Shown here: positions 53,309 through 61,111 of the stretch, piece after piece
Numbering within the stretch: the first letter of the stretch is position 1
Layout of the letters: every line of letters starts with the position of its first letter
From: Streptomyces sp. CB02923
GTDB taxonomy: Bacteria; Actinomycetota; Actinomycetes; Streptomycetales; Streptomycetaceae
Direction: 5' to 3'
Assembly (NCBI RefSeq): GCF_001905005.1
Contig: NZ_LWKZ01000026.1
Span: forward strand, 372,001 to 436,000
Length of the DNA stretch: 64,000 nt
Translations under genes and position numbers: made by a program
The notes under the pieces: model-generated
Seen by the model: only the letters and a program-made list of their open reading frames with translations
The model's database searches: none
What the model was told of the DNA's origin: nothing

Positions 53309-54400
53309 TCAGTCGAGCGTGCGGCGTACGCACTCGGTGACCACGCTCCGCAGGCTGCCGGTGCTGCGCAGCAGTTCCCGCTGGACGCGGGCGCCGTTGC
53401 CGGTTTTCAGCAGGGTGGCCAGTGCCTCCTGGGCGGGCACGAGGTCGCCGCTGTCGTCCAGGGCGTCGCGTACGTGGTCGAACAGTGCCCGTACGACGGT
53501 CTCGGCCGGGGCCGGACGCATCGTGACGGGGTGGATGAGCTCGTCTTCCAGCCCCGACCGGGCGGCCCGCCAGGTCGCCAGGCGCAGCATCGCGACGGTG
53601 TGGCGCGCGGGCGGGACGCCGTCGTGCCACTGGCGTACCGCGGTCTCCACCAGGCCACGGATCAGGGTGGCCAGCAGCACGGTGGTGGACGGGTCCAGGC
53701 ACACGTCGGCGACCCGGGTCTCGACGGTGGGGTACGAGCGGGACAGGCGCGCGTCGAAGTAGACCATGCCGTCGTCTTTCAGTACGCCGCTGGCCGTCAT
53801 CTCGCCGATCTGCTCGTGGTACCGGTCGGCCGAGCCGAACACCTCGACCGGTCCGGCCGAGGGCCACCGCCCCCAGACCCGGTTGCGGTAGCTGCTGTAC
53901 CGGCTGTCCTCGCCCTGCCAGAACGGCGAGTTCGCGCTCATCGCCAGGAGTACGGACAGCCAGGGCCGCATCCGGTCGAGCGCGGCCACGCCCTCGTCGT
54001 CGGAGTCCACGGAGACGTGGATGTGGCAGCCGCACGTCAGCTGTTCCTGGGCCGTGAGGCCGAAGTGTTCCGCGAGCCACTGGTGGCGCTCGCCGCTGCC
54101 GATGGTCGGGCTCACCTCCAGCGGGGAGGTGGCCAGGGCGGCCACCGACGCCTGGACGCCCTCGGCGTGGCGCGCGGCCTCCGCGCGCCACCGCCGGATC
54201 TCCTTGGCCAGGCCGCCCATGTCCGTCTGCGGCCGGGTGGCGAACTCCAGCTGCTGACGGTGCAGCTCGCTCTCGAAGACCTCCTCGTTGCCCAGCGGGT
54301 CCCGCGAGGCCGCGGCGAGGACCGCCGCCGACAGGGCACGTGGCTCCCCGGTCCGCGCGTCCACCAGCAGCAGCTCCTCCTCCACGCCCACACTGCGCAC
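53309..54400 (-). CDS. YbdK-family carboxylate-amine ligase (second copy)
   Basis: 363 residues with the same layout as the gene at 12315: MRSVGVEEELLLVD, CGCHIHVSVDSDDEG, MSANSPFWQGEDSRYSSYRN, VWGRWPSAGPVEVFGSADRY and the C-terminal GNGARVQRELLRSTGSLRSV (in part). Identity between the two copies looks high through the catalytic core. The protein carries a slightly longer N-terminal middle (DPLGNEEVFESELHRQQLEF). The role is unknown beyond ATP-dependent amide-type ligation seen in homologues. It stands alone on the minus strand. Confidence 0.88.
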   Translation of the reverse strand: MRSVGVEEELLLVDARTGEPRALSAAVLAAASRDPLGNEEVFESELHRQQLEFATRPQTDMGGLAKEIRRWRAEAARHAEGVQASVAALATSPLEVSPTIGSGERHQWLAEHFGLTAQEQLTCGCHIHVSVDSDDEGVAALDRMRPWLSVLLAMSANSPFWQGEDSRYSSYRNRVWGRWPSAGPVEVFGSADRYHEQIGEMTASGVLKDDGMVYFDARLSRSYPTVETRVADVCLDPSTTVLLATLIRGLVETAVRQWHDGVPPARHTVAMLRLATWRAARSGLEDELIHPVTMRPAPAETVVRALFDHVRDALDDSGDLVPAQEALATLLKTGNGARVQRELLRSTGSLRSVVTECVRRTLD

Positions 54401-54546
54401 GCCGTCCGCCCTTCCTCCGCCTCCGGGATGCCGCTCGCGTACCCCGGCCCCGGCCGCTCACGCCCCGTGGCTTTCCGGGTGCCGGTCAGCCTATGGCCGG
54501 GGCGCTGGACGGCGGCGGAGGCGGAGGGCGATACGGCGTACGCGGG

Positions 54547-55533
54547 TCACGCCGACCGTGCGCCGGTCAGCCCGTCGGCGGTGAGCAGGTCCTCACCGTA
54601 GAGGTCCTGCAGCCAGTTGGACTGGTAGACGGTGTCGAGGTAGCGCTCACCGAGGTCGGGCGCTATGGCGACGGCGGTGAGACGGTGCGGGCGGCGGTGG
54701 CGGCTGAGCCAGTTGGCGGCGCCGCTGACGACCGTGCCGGTGGAGCCGCCGAAGAGGAATCCGCGTCCGGCCAGGCGGTGGCAGGTGCGGATGGTGTCCG
54801 TCTCCTCGACCCGGATGACCTCGTCGACGAAGGACGCGTCGAGCAGGTGCGGCGGGACGCTGGTGCCCAGGCCGGGGATCATCCGGCGGCCCGGTGCTCC
54901 CCCGAAGGAGACCGATCCGACAGTGTCCACCGCGATGACGCGCACCGGGCGGTGCCAGTCGCGGAAGTAGCGGGCGCAGCCCATGAGCGTTCCGGTGGTG
55001 CCGGCGCCGACGAACAGGACGTCCAGGTGCGGGAACTGGCGGGCGATGGCCGGTGCCGTCCTGCGGTAGTGGGCCCGCCAGTTGTCGGGGTTGGTGAACT
55101 GGTTGAGCCAGACGTAGCGGTCGTCCGAGGCGGTCAGGTTGCGTACGTAGTCGATGCGCGCGCCGAGGAAGCCCTTGCTGGCGTCCGGCTCGGTGACGAC
55201 GTGCACCTGGCTGCCCAGCGCCTCCATCATGCGGCGGGCCGACAGGTTGCAGCGGGCGTCCGTCACGCACAGGAACCCGTATCCCTTGCTCGCCGCGATG
55301 ATGCTCAGTGCCACGCCCAGGTTCCCGGACGAGGACTCGACCAGGGTGGCTCCCGGTGTGAGCACGCCGTTGCGTTCCGCGGCCGCCACCATCTCCGTCG
55401 CGGCCTTCAGCTTGATCGATCCAGCGAAGTTGAAACCCTCGCACTTCAGGAAGAGCGGGTGCCCGAACGTCGCCCGCAGGTCGACGTAGAGGTCCTCCTC
55501 GTTGAAGTCCAGGGGTAAGGATATGACTGGCAC
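54547..55533 (-). CDS. sbnA: SbnA-like PLP enzyme for 2,3-diaminopropionate synthesis
   Basis: 328 residues from GTG 55533 (GAGGGGG upstream). It is a cysteine-synthase-fold PLP enzyme: CEGFNFAGSIKLKAATEM with Schiff-base Lys41, VESSSGNLGVALSIIAASKG, FVGAGTTGTLMG for the PLP phosphate, and FLFGGSTGTVVSGA. This matches SbnA, which joins O-phosphoserine and glutamate to give ACEGA. SbnB next door converts ACEGA to L-Dap. A TTA codon occurs at position 6 (55516-55518), so the whole Dap supply may wait for bldA tRNA. It is the last gene of the locus B operon. Confidence 0.9.
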   Translation of the reverse strand: MPVISLPLDFNEEDLYVDLRATFGHPLFLKCEGFNFAGSIKLKAATEMVAAAERNGVLTPGATLVESSSGNLGVALSIIAASKGYGFLCVTDARCNLSARRMMEALGSQVHVVTEPDASKGFLGARIDYVRNLTASDDRYVWLNQFTNPDNWRAHYRRTAPAIARQFPHLDVLFVGAGTTGTLMGCARYFRDWHRPVRVIAVDTVGSVSFGGAPGRRMIPGLGTSVPPHLLDASFVDEVIRVEETDTIRTCHRLAGRGFLFGGSTGTVVSGAANWLSRHRRPHRLTAVAIAPDLGERYLDTVYQSNWLQDLYGEDLLTADGLTGARSA

Positions 55534-55612
55534 TTTGTTCCCCCTCGTTCTGCAGTGCACGCAGTCGTTCATCCGGTCCGGCGCGGCCGGTTCCTCTGTA
55601 CCGGCGCCGCGT

Positions 55613-56731
55613 TCATCCGTACCGGCGCAATTCGTGGAAGAAGTCGTCGATGACGTGCAGGCCGCCGGAGCGCGCGACTTCGTCGTGGACGAAGGCGCCG
55701 ACGGCCAGGTCGAGCACCCCCAGGCCGAAGGGCGAGAAGACCACCGTCCGGTCAGCGGGCACGCGTACCCGGCCTGCCAGCACGTCCGCCAGGGTCCCGT
55801 CGAGGAAGCCGCGGTGGCCGGTGAGCTGTTCGGCCAGGTGGGGCGAGGTGTCCGCTTTCAGGCAGTGGTCCACGTCGTCGACGATGTTGGCCGCGGCGAG
55901 CAGGATCTCGGGGGCCAGGTCGCGCAGGGATATGTGCAGCACCAGCGGGTGGTGCGCGAACCACGACGGGTCGCTGACGTGCGGCCGGGAGGCGACGGTG
56001 GCGAAGACGACGAGGTCGCTCGTACGGATCAGCTGTGCGGGGTCGGTGTGGACGGTGACCTGGGCGGGAGCGGGAGCGGGGTCGGTCGCGGAGGCCGGTG
56101 ACGGTTCCGGGGGCGCCTCCCGCGACGATTCCAGGTACGTACGGAAGCCCGCCGCGCTGTCGGGCGACACGTCGTACACCCCGATCGCGTCGAACTGCCA
56201 GCCGGTCGCGGCCAGGAAGGTGTGGATGTAGCGGGCGATCAGGCCGGTGCCGAAGAAGCCGACGCGCCGCGGACGCGGCCGGCCGCGGCTGAGCCGGTCG
56301 GCTGCCGCCGCCGCCGAGGCCGCCGTCCTGGTGGCGCTGATGATCGAGCTCTCCAGGCAGGCGTACGGGTACCCGGTGGCGTGGTCGTTGAGGATCAGTA
56401 CGGCCGAGGCCCTGGGCAGGCCCGTGGCCACGTTCCGCGGGAAGCTGGAGATCCACTTCAGGCCGTCCACCGGTGCGCGCCCGCCGATCGAGGCGGGCAG
56501 GGCGATGATCCGGGAGTCCGGACGGTCGGGAAAGCGCAGGAAGTAGGACGGCGGGTTAACCGTGCCGCCGGCGCCGTGCAGCCGGTAGGTGTCTTCGACC
56601 AGCTGGACGATCTGCCGTTCGCGGCCTCGCAGGGCGTGGTGGACCTGGGTGCCGGAGATCACCGCGAAGGGCGGCACGGTGTGCGCCTCGTCCGGTCCGG
56701 CGGGCGCGCCGGTGGGCCGGGTGACGGTCAT
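55613..56731 (-). CDS. sbnB: SbnB-like NAD-dependent dehydrogenase for 2,3-diaminopropionate synthesis
   Basis: 372 residues of the ornithine cyclodeaminase/mu-crystallin family. Typical segments are GLKWISSFPRNVATGLPRAS, LESSIISATRTAASAAAAA, VGFFGTGLIARYIHTFLA (NAD site) and the later DLVVFATVASRPHV and IVDDVDHCLK. SbnB oxidatively cleaves ACEGA to L-2,3-diaminopropionate and 2-oxoglutarate. A Pro/Ala-rich insertion (PPEPSPASATDPAPAPAQ) lies in the NAD domain. Its ATG overlaps the TGA of the preceding dioxygenase gene by four bases (ATGA), and the SbnA gene starts 79 bases after its stop. Confidence 0.9.
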   Translation of the reverse strand: MTVTRPTGAPAGPDEAHTVPPFAVISGTQVHHALRGRERQIVQLVEDTYRLHGAGGTVNPPSYFLRFPDRPDSRIIALPASIGGRAPVDGLKWISSFPRNVATGLPRASAVLILNDHATGYPYACLESSIISATRTAASAAAAADRLSRGRPRPRRVGFFGTGLIARYIHTFLAATGWQFDAIGVYDVSPDSAAGFRTYLESSREAPPEPSPASATDPAPAPAQVTVHTDPAQLIRTSDLVVFATVASRPHVSDPSWFAHHPLVLHISLRDLAPEILLAAANIVDDVDHCLKADTSPHLAEQLTGHRGFLDGTLADVLAGRVRVPADRTVVFSPFGLGVLDLAVGAFVHDEVARSGGLHVIDDFFHELRRYG

Positions 56732-57732
56732 GACGCGACCGCCCGGGTTTCGGGTACGCGGGCGGCCAGGTGCACCGCGTCGGTCATCGCCACGAGCACC
56801 TCGCGGGGCCCTTCGTAGGGCTCCCTGCTGTGGGCCGTACGGACGTTGTCGACGAGCATCAGGTCACCCGCCTGCCACGGCTCGTGTGCGGAGTGGGCCG
56901 CGTAGACGGTGTTGAGCAGTTGCACGACGTCCTCGCCGATCGGGTCGCCGCCGCCGTAACGGGTGTTGAACGGCAGCGCGTCGGCGCCGTACACGTCCTT
57001 CAGGTACTCGCGCACTTCGTGCTCCATCGTCCATTCGTTGAGGAAGGCGATCTGGTTGAACCAGCAGCGGCGGCCGGTGACGGGGTGGCGCAGCACGGCG
57101 CTGCGCCGCTGCCGGGTGCGCAGGCTGCCGTCCGGCTGCCAGGCGAAGTCGATGGCGTGGCCGCGGCAGTAGCGTTCGACGGCGCGGCGGTCGTCGGTGC
57201 CGAACGCCTCGGTGAGGGAGGCGCCGATCTCGTCGTTGTAGCTTCGGGTGAGCAGCCAGCCCTCGCGTGCGAAGCGGTCGGTCAGCTCGGCGGGCAGCGC
57301 GTCCAGGACGGCCGAGGCGTCGGCGACCGCGGTGGCGCCTCCGCTGTCCGGGGCGGTGAGGCAGGCGAAGAGCAGCAGGCCGGGGGCCGTGAGGGTGTAG
57401 CTGAGTTCGTGGTGCATACACATCGGCTGGTAGGGCGGCCACTTCGCGGAGGAGTACACGCCGTCGGAGTACTCCCGCCGCGGCGCGAAGGCTTCCCGCT
57501 CCGTCAGCAGGCCGGTGGCCAGGTGCCGGAAGACGGCACCGGTCTGGTCGGCGTCGCGCAGCCCGAGACCGCGTACCAGGACGGCCCCGTGCTCGACGGC
57601 GAGGGTGCGCAGGACGTCCCGGTATCCGGCGGCCCAGCTCGCCGCGTCGCCGGTGGGTTCGGCCAGGAGGACCGGGGGCGTGCCCGGGAGCAGGTTCACG
57701 TCGAGTGGTGGGGTGGGAGACGAGTGGGGCAT
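56728..57732 (-). CDS. SyrP/TauD-type Fe(II)/2-oxoglutarate dioxygenase
   Basis: 334 residues. The iron facial triad is MHHELS (His107 or His108 with Glu109) and the distal His301 in NVRTAHSREPYEGPREV, with Arg310 for 2-oxoglutarate. The Glu in HxE, GLLLFACLTAPDSGGATAVA and the FNTRYGGGDPI region match SyrP-type enzymes, which hydroxylate the beta carbon of an amino acid while it is on an NRPS carrier or in solution. In locus B the likely substrate is Dap or the Dap-carrier thioester. It is translationally coupled to SbnB downstream and separated from the NRPS by a tandem repeat. Confidence 0.87.
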   Translation of the reverse strand: MPHSSPTPPLDVNLLPGTPPVLLAEPTGDAASWAAGYRDVLRTLAVEHGAVLVRGLGLRDADQTGAVFRHLATGLLTEREAFAPRREYSDGVYSSAKWPPYQPMCMHHELSYTLTAPGLLLFACLTAPDSGGATAVADASAVLDALPAELTDRFAREGWLLTRSYNDEIGASLTEAFGTDDRRAVERYCRGHAIDFAWQPDGSLRTRQRRSAVLRHPVTGRRCWFNQIAFLNEWTMEHEVREYLKDVYGADALPFNTRYGGGDPIGEDVVQLLNTVYAAHSAHEPWQAGDLMLVDNVRTAHSREPYEGPREVLVAMTDAVHLAARVPETRAVAS

Positions 57733-57820
57733 CGGAGGCCCTTTCGGTTGTGGTGGCGGGCGGCCGCCGGGCCGTGGGGCCTGGCGGGCGTCTCTTCGGA
57801 GGCCTGACGGAGGCCCGTCG

Positions 57821-57886
57821 GGTGCCTGGCGGGTGCCTGGCGGGTGCCTGGTGGATGCCTGGTGGATGCCTGGTGGATGCCTGGTG
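57821..57886. repeat. Six 11-bp tandem repeats between NRPS and dioxygenase genes
   Basis: Units GGTGCCTGGCG (twice), GGTGCCTGGTG and GATGCCTGGTG (three times) run without gaps in the 171-base space between the NRPS stop and the dioxygenase start. The 11-bp period is close to one helical turn. It is untranslated in the expected mRNA. Confidence 0.88.
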
Positions 57887-57903
57887 GCGGCTTTCGGAGT
57901 TGT

Positions 57904-60900
57904 TCAGGACGAGGGGAGGAGTTCGGTGGCGCGCAGAACCGCGCGCGCCGTACCGTCCGGCCGGGTACGCGGGAAGCAGTGGCCGCCGGTCGTGAGGACG
58001 TACAGGTCGACGTGCTCGGCCAGCAGCCTCCAGTCGCGGTACCGCCTCCGGAAGCCCGCTGTCCGCGGGTCGTCGGCGGCGATGACGACGGTGACCGGCG
58101 TGGACAGCCGGGCCACGGGTGGAGCGGCCGCGGCGGAGTCGGCTTCGCGCTGCCCCGGCGGTTCGCCGCCGGTGGCGCGCCCGTCGTGATCGTCACCGGG
58201 CAACCGCGCGCCGATGAACAGCCGTCGGACATCCGTGCCGCGCTCCTCCAGCTGCCTGGCCGCCTCCACGGCGTACGCGGCTCCCGACGAGTGGCCCCAC
58301 AGCAGCAGCCCGGCCGGACCGAGCCGGACGATGTCGGCGACGATCGGTTCGACGGCTTGCTCGACGAGCCGGGCCGGTGACACGTCCGGGCCGGTCGGCG
58401 CTGCCGCGCCGGGTCCGGGCAGCTCGGCTCCGTAGACGGCCCGCCCGCTCCCGCGCAGCGCGTCGGCCAGCGGCTGGAAGGCCGCCGCTCCGGCGCCCGC
58501 CCAGGGGAAGCACACCAGGACTTCGTCGTGTGCGCCGTCCGGTCCGGTCAGCGGCCGCAGGAGTTCCGTACGCGACCGGGACCTGGTGTCGAGTACCTCC
58601 GCCAGGTCGGCGAGGACCGGGTGCCGGGTGACGTCCTTGAGGGTGACCGCGCGGTCCAGGAGGATCGCCAGCTTCACCGCGGCCAGCGAGGTGCCGCCCC
58701 GGTCGAAGAAGTGGTCCCGGCGGCCCACCCGGGTCTGCGGGATGCCGAGGGTCGCGGCCCATGCGGTGGCGAGCCGCCGCTCGGTCGGCGTCTCGGGCGT
58801 GTGGCGGTGGCCGCCGTCCGCGTCGTCGAGTTCGCCGGCGAGCGCGGCGAGGGCCTTGCGGTCGGTCTTGCTGTTGGCGGTCAGGGGCAGTGCGCCGCCA
58901 CGCCAGTGGAAGGCGGAGGGCACCATGTACGCGGGCAGCGACCGTGCCAGCCGGCTGCGCAGCGCGTCCGCGCCGAGGGACCGCGGGCCGCAGTAGAAGG
59001 CCACCAGGCGCGCCCCCTGGCCTGCCCGTTCGGTGACGACCACGGCGCCGTCGCGGACACCGGGCACGCGCAGCAGGGCGTTCTCGACCTCGCCGGTCTC
59101 GATCCGGAAGCCCCGGACCTTGACCTGGGCGTCCCGGCGGCCGAGGAACTCCAGCTTGCCGTCGGGCCGCCAGCGCCCGAAGTCCCCGCCCTGGTAGAGG
59201 CGTTGGCCCGGTCGGTGGGGGTCGGTGCCGAAGCAGGCGCGGGTGCGTTCGGGGTCGTTGACGTACCCGCGGCCGACGCAGACGCCGGAGAAGACGATCG
59301 CGCCGGGGGCGCCGAGCGGGACGGGGGCGAGGTGCTCGTCGACGACGTACAGGCGTACGTTGCCGACGGGCGGGCCGAGCGGGACCCGCGTCCCGTCCGG
59401 CGCGCGGCGCATCACCTCGTGGTTGGTGTCGTCCGAGGTCTCGGTCAGTCCGTACGCGTTGACCAGGGCGATGCCGGGCTGGGCGGCGAACCAGCGCTGC
59501 GCCAGTTCCGTCTTCAGCGCCTCGCCGGTCGCGGACACGTACCGCAGGTCGGGCAGTTCGCGGGGGTGCTGCTCCAGGTAGGACAGGACGGCTTCCAGGT
59601 ATGACGGTACGACCTGGAGGACGCTCACCCGGCCCTCGGTGATCCGGTCGACGAACCGGGGGACGTCCAGGATCGCGTCCTGGTCGACCAGCAGGGTGCG
59701 GCCGCCGACGAGGAGGGCGGCGATCAGCTGCCACAGCGAGATGTCGAAGCACTGGGGTGCGGTCTGGGCGACGGTCCGTCCCGCGCCGATCTCCAGGTCG
59801 TCGATCTTGGCGTAGAGGTGGTTGAGGAGGCCCGCGTGCTCGCACATGGCGCCCTTCGGCTCGCCGGTGGAGCCGGAGGTGAAGTAGATGTAGGCGAGTT
59901 GGCCGGCCGTGACACCGGTGCCCAGGTTGCTCTCGGCGTCGGCGTGGTGCTCGGCGTAGGCCGTGTCGACGTCCAGGCGCCGGACCGCGGGCAGCGCCTT
60001 CAGCGCCTGGTCGAGAGTGGTGGTGCTGCCGCGTTCGGTCAGGACGAGGGCGCAGTCGGCCCGGGAGAGGACGGTGGCGATGCGGTCGGCGGGGAAGTGC
60101 GGCTCGATGGGCAGGTAGACGCCGCCCGCCTTGAAGACGGCGAGGACGGCGGCCATCCAGTCGAGGTTCCGCTCGGTGACCACCGCGACGACCCCTTCGC
60201 GGCGCAGGCCCCGGGCCAGCAGGGCCCGGCCGAGCTGGTTGGCGCGTGCGTTGAGCTGCCCGTACGTCCAGCTCCGGTCGCCCTGGACGGCCGCCACGGC
60301 CGCCGGGTGTGCCGCGGCCCGCTGTTCGAAGAGTTCGTGTGCCCGCAGGTCGGGCAGTTCCCTGCGGGGTCCGGCGAGTTCTTCGAGCTGGTGGTGGAGT
60401 TCGGCGGCGGAGAGCAGGCTCTGCCGGGTGTGCTCGGCGTGCGGGTCGGCGGCGATCAGTTCGAGGGCGGTGAGGTGGTATCCGCTGATCCTGGCGGCAC
60501 ATGCCGCGTCGAGCACGTCGGTACGGTGGCGCAGCCGCAGGGTGAGACGGCCGTGACGCAGGGCGGCACCTGCCGACAGGACGACGCCCGTGGGGAGTTC
60601 ACAGGTCGGCGGGACGGCCCCTGCGGCAGGTTCGTGATCGGCATCGTGCGGATCGAATACCGTCTCGAACAGCGGCTCCGCCGAGCCCAGTTGACGCGCC
60701 AGTTCGTCGACCCGGAAACCCTGGTGCGCCAGCAGCCGCGACTCGGCCCGGCGGGTGTGCAGCACCAGGGCCCGCCACGAGCCGGGGCCAACCGTCAGCC
60801 GGCAGGGCAGCGGCCGCCCGTCCGCCGTCGCGGCGTAACCGGTCGTGACCTCCGGCTCGCCGGTCAGCACGGAGAGGACCTTGGCGTGCGCTGCCAGCAG

Positions 60901-61095
60901 TACGGTACGGAGCGGCACCTCCAGGTCGTCCGCGACGCCCTGCAAGGCCGTGACGAGTCCGGCCGGGACCACGGTCCGGTGCTCGGCGCGGCCCGGTACG
61001 GGGTGGTCTGTCCACCGGGGGACGGCGGTGAAACCGCCGCCGTCGAGCACGCCGCGCCAGTACTCGCGGTCGGCTTCCTCTGCTGACCGTGCCAT
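57904..61095 (-). CDS. NRPS: half condensation domain - A - T - TE (Dap/Dab-type pocket)
   Basis: 1063 residues. Residues 1-215 resemble only the C-terminal half of a condensation domain; the HHxxxDG half is absent. The A domain (about 250-755) has YFTSGSTGEPKGAMCEH, YGLTETSDDTNHEVM, YQGGDFGRW, RRDAQVKVRGFRIETGEVE and Lys743 in TANSKTDRKA. By alignment to GrsA its pocket reads D-I-W-Q-V-A-A-D-D-K, acidic and close to codes for 2,4-diaminobutyrate, fitting a diamino acid such as Dap. The carrier has FFDRGGTSL with Ser803. The thioesterase (about 855-1060) has GHSSG with Ser936 and TTGGHCF with His1039. GGAGGAAGG precedes ATG 61095. It is 16 bases after the Pls-type gene. Confidence 0.9.
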   Translation of the reverse strand: MARSAEEADREYWRGVLDGGGFTAVPRWTDHPVPGRAEHRTVVPAGLVTALQGVADDLEVPLRTVLLAAHAKVLSVLTGEPEVTTGYAATADGRPLPCRLTVGPGSWRALVLHTRRAESRLLAHQGFRVDELARQLGSAEPLFETVFDPHDADHEPAAGAVPPTCELPTGVVLSAGAALRHGRLTLRLRHRTDVLDAACAARISGYHLTALELIAADPHAEHTRQSLLSAAELHHQLEELAGPRRELPDLRAHELFEQRAAAHPAAVAAVQGDRSWTYGQLNARANQLGRALLARGLRREGVVAVVTERNLDWMAAVLAVFKAGGVYLPIEPHFPADRIATVLSRADCALVLTERGSTTTLDQALKALPAVRRLDVDTAYAEHHADAESNLGTGVTAGQLAYIYFTSGSTGEPKGAMCEHAGLLNHLYAKIDDLEIGAGRTVAQTAPQCFDISLWQLIAALLVGGRTLLVDQDAILDVPRFVDRITEGRVSVLQVVPSYLEAVLSYLEQHPRELPDLRYVSATGEALKTELAQRWFAAQPGIALVNAYGLTETSDDTNHEVMRRAPDGTRVPLGPPVGNVRLYVVDEHLAPVPLGAPGAIVFSGVCVGRGYVNDPERTRACFGTDPHRPGQRLYQGGDFGRWRPDGKLEFLGRRDAQVKVRGFRIETGEVENALLRVPGVRDGAVVVTERAGQGARLVAFYCGPRSLGADALRSRLARSLPAYMVPSAFHWRGGALPLTANSKTDRKALAALAGELDDADGGHRHTPETPTERRLATAWAATLGIPQTRVGRRDHFFDRGGTSLAAVKLAILLDRAVTLKDVTRHPVLADLAEVLDTRSRSRTELLRPLTGPDGAHDEVLVCFPWAGAGAAAFQPLADALRGSGRAVYGAELPGPGAAAPTGPDVSPARLVEQAVEPIVADIVRLGPAGLLLWGHSSGAAYAVEAARQLEERGTDVRRLFIGARLPGDDHDGRATGGEPPGQREADSAAAAPPVARLSTPVTVVIAADDPRTAGFRRRYRDWRLLAEHVDLYVLTTGGHCFPRTRPDGTARAVLRATELLPSS

Positions 61096-61111
61096 CGGCC
61101 TTCCTCCGCTC

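Noticed and set aside
57821..57886. 11-bp repeat array considered as a CRISPR or an integration repeat
   Set aside because: Units are contiguous and too short, with no spacers and no integrase.
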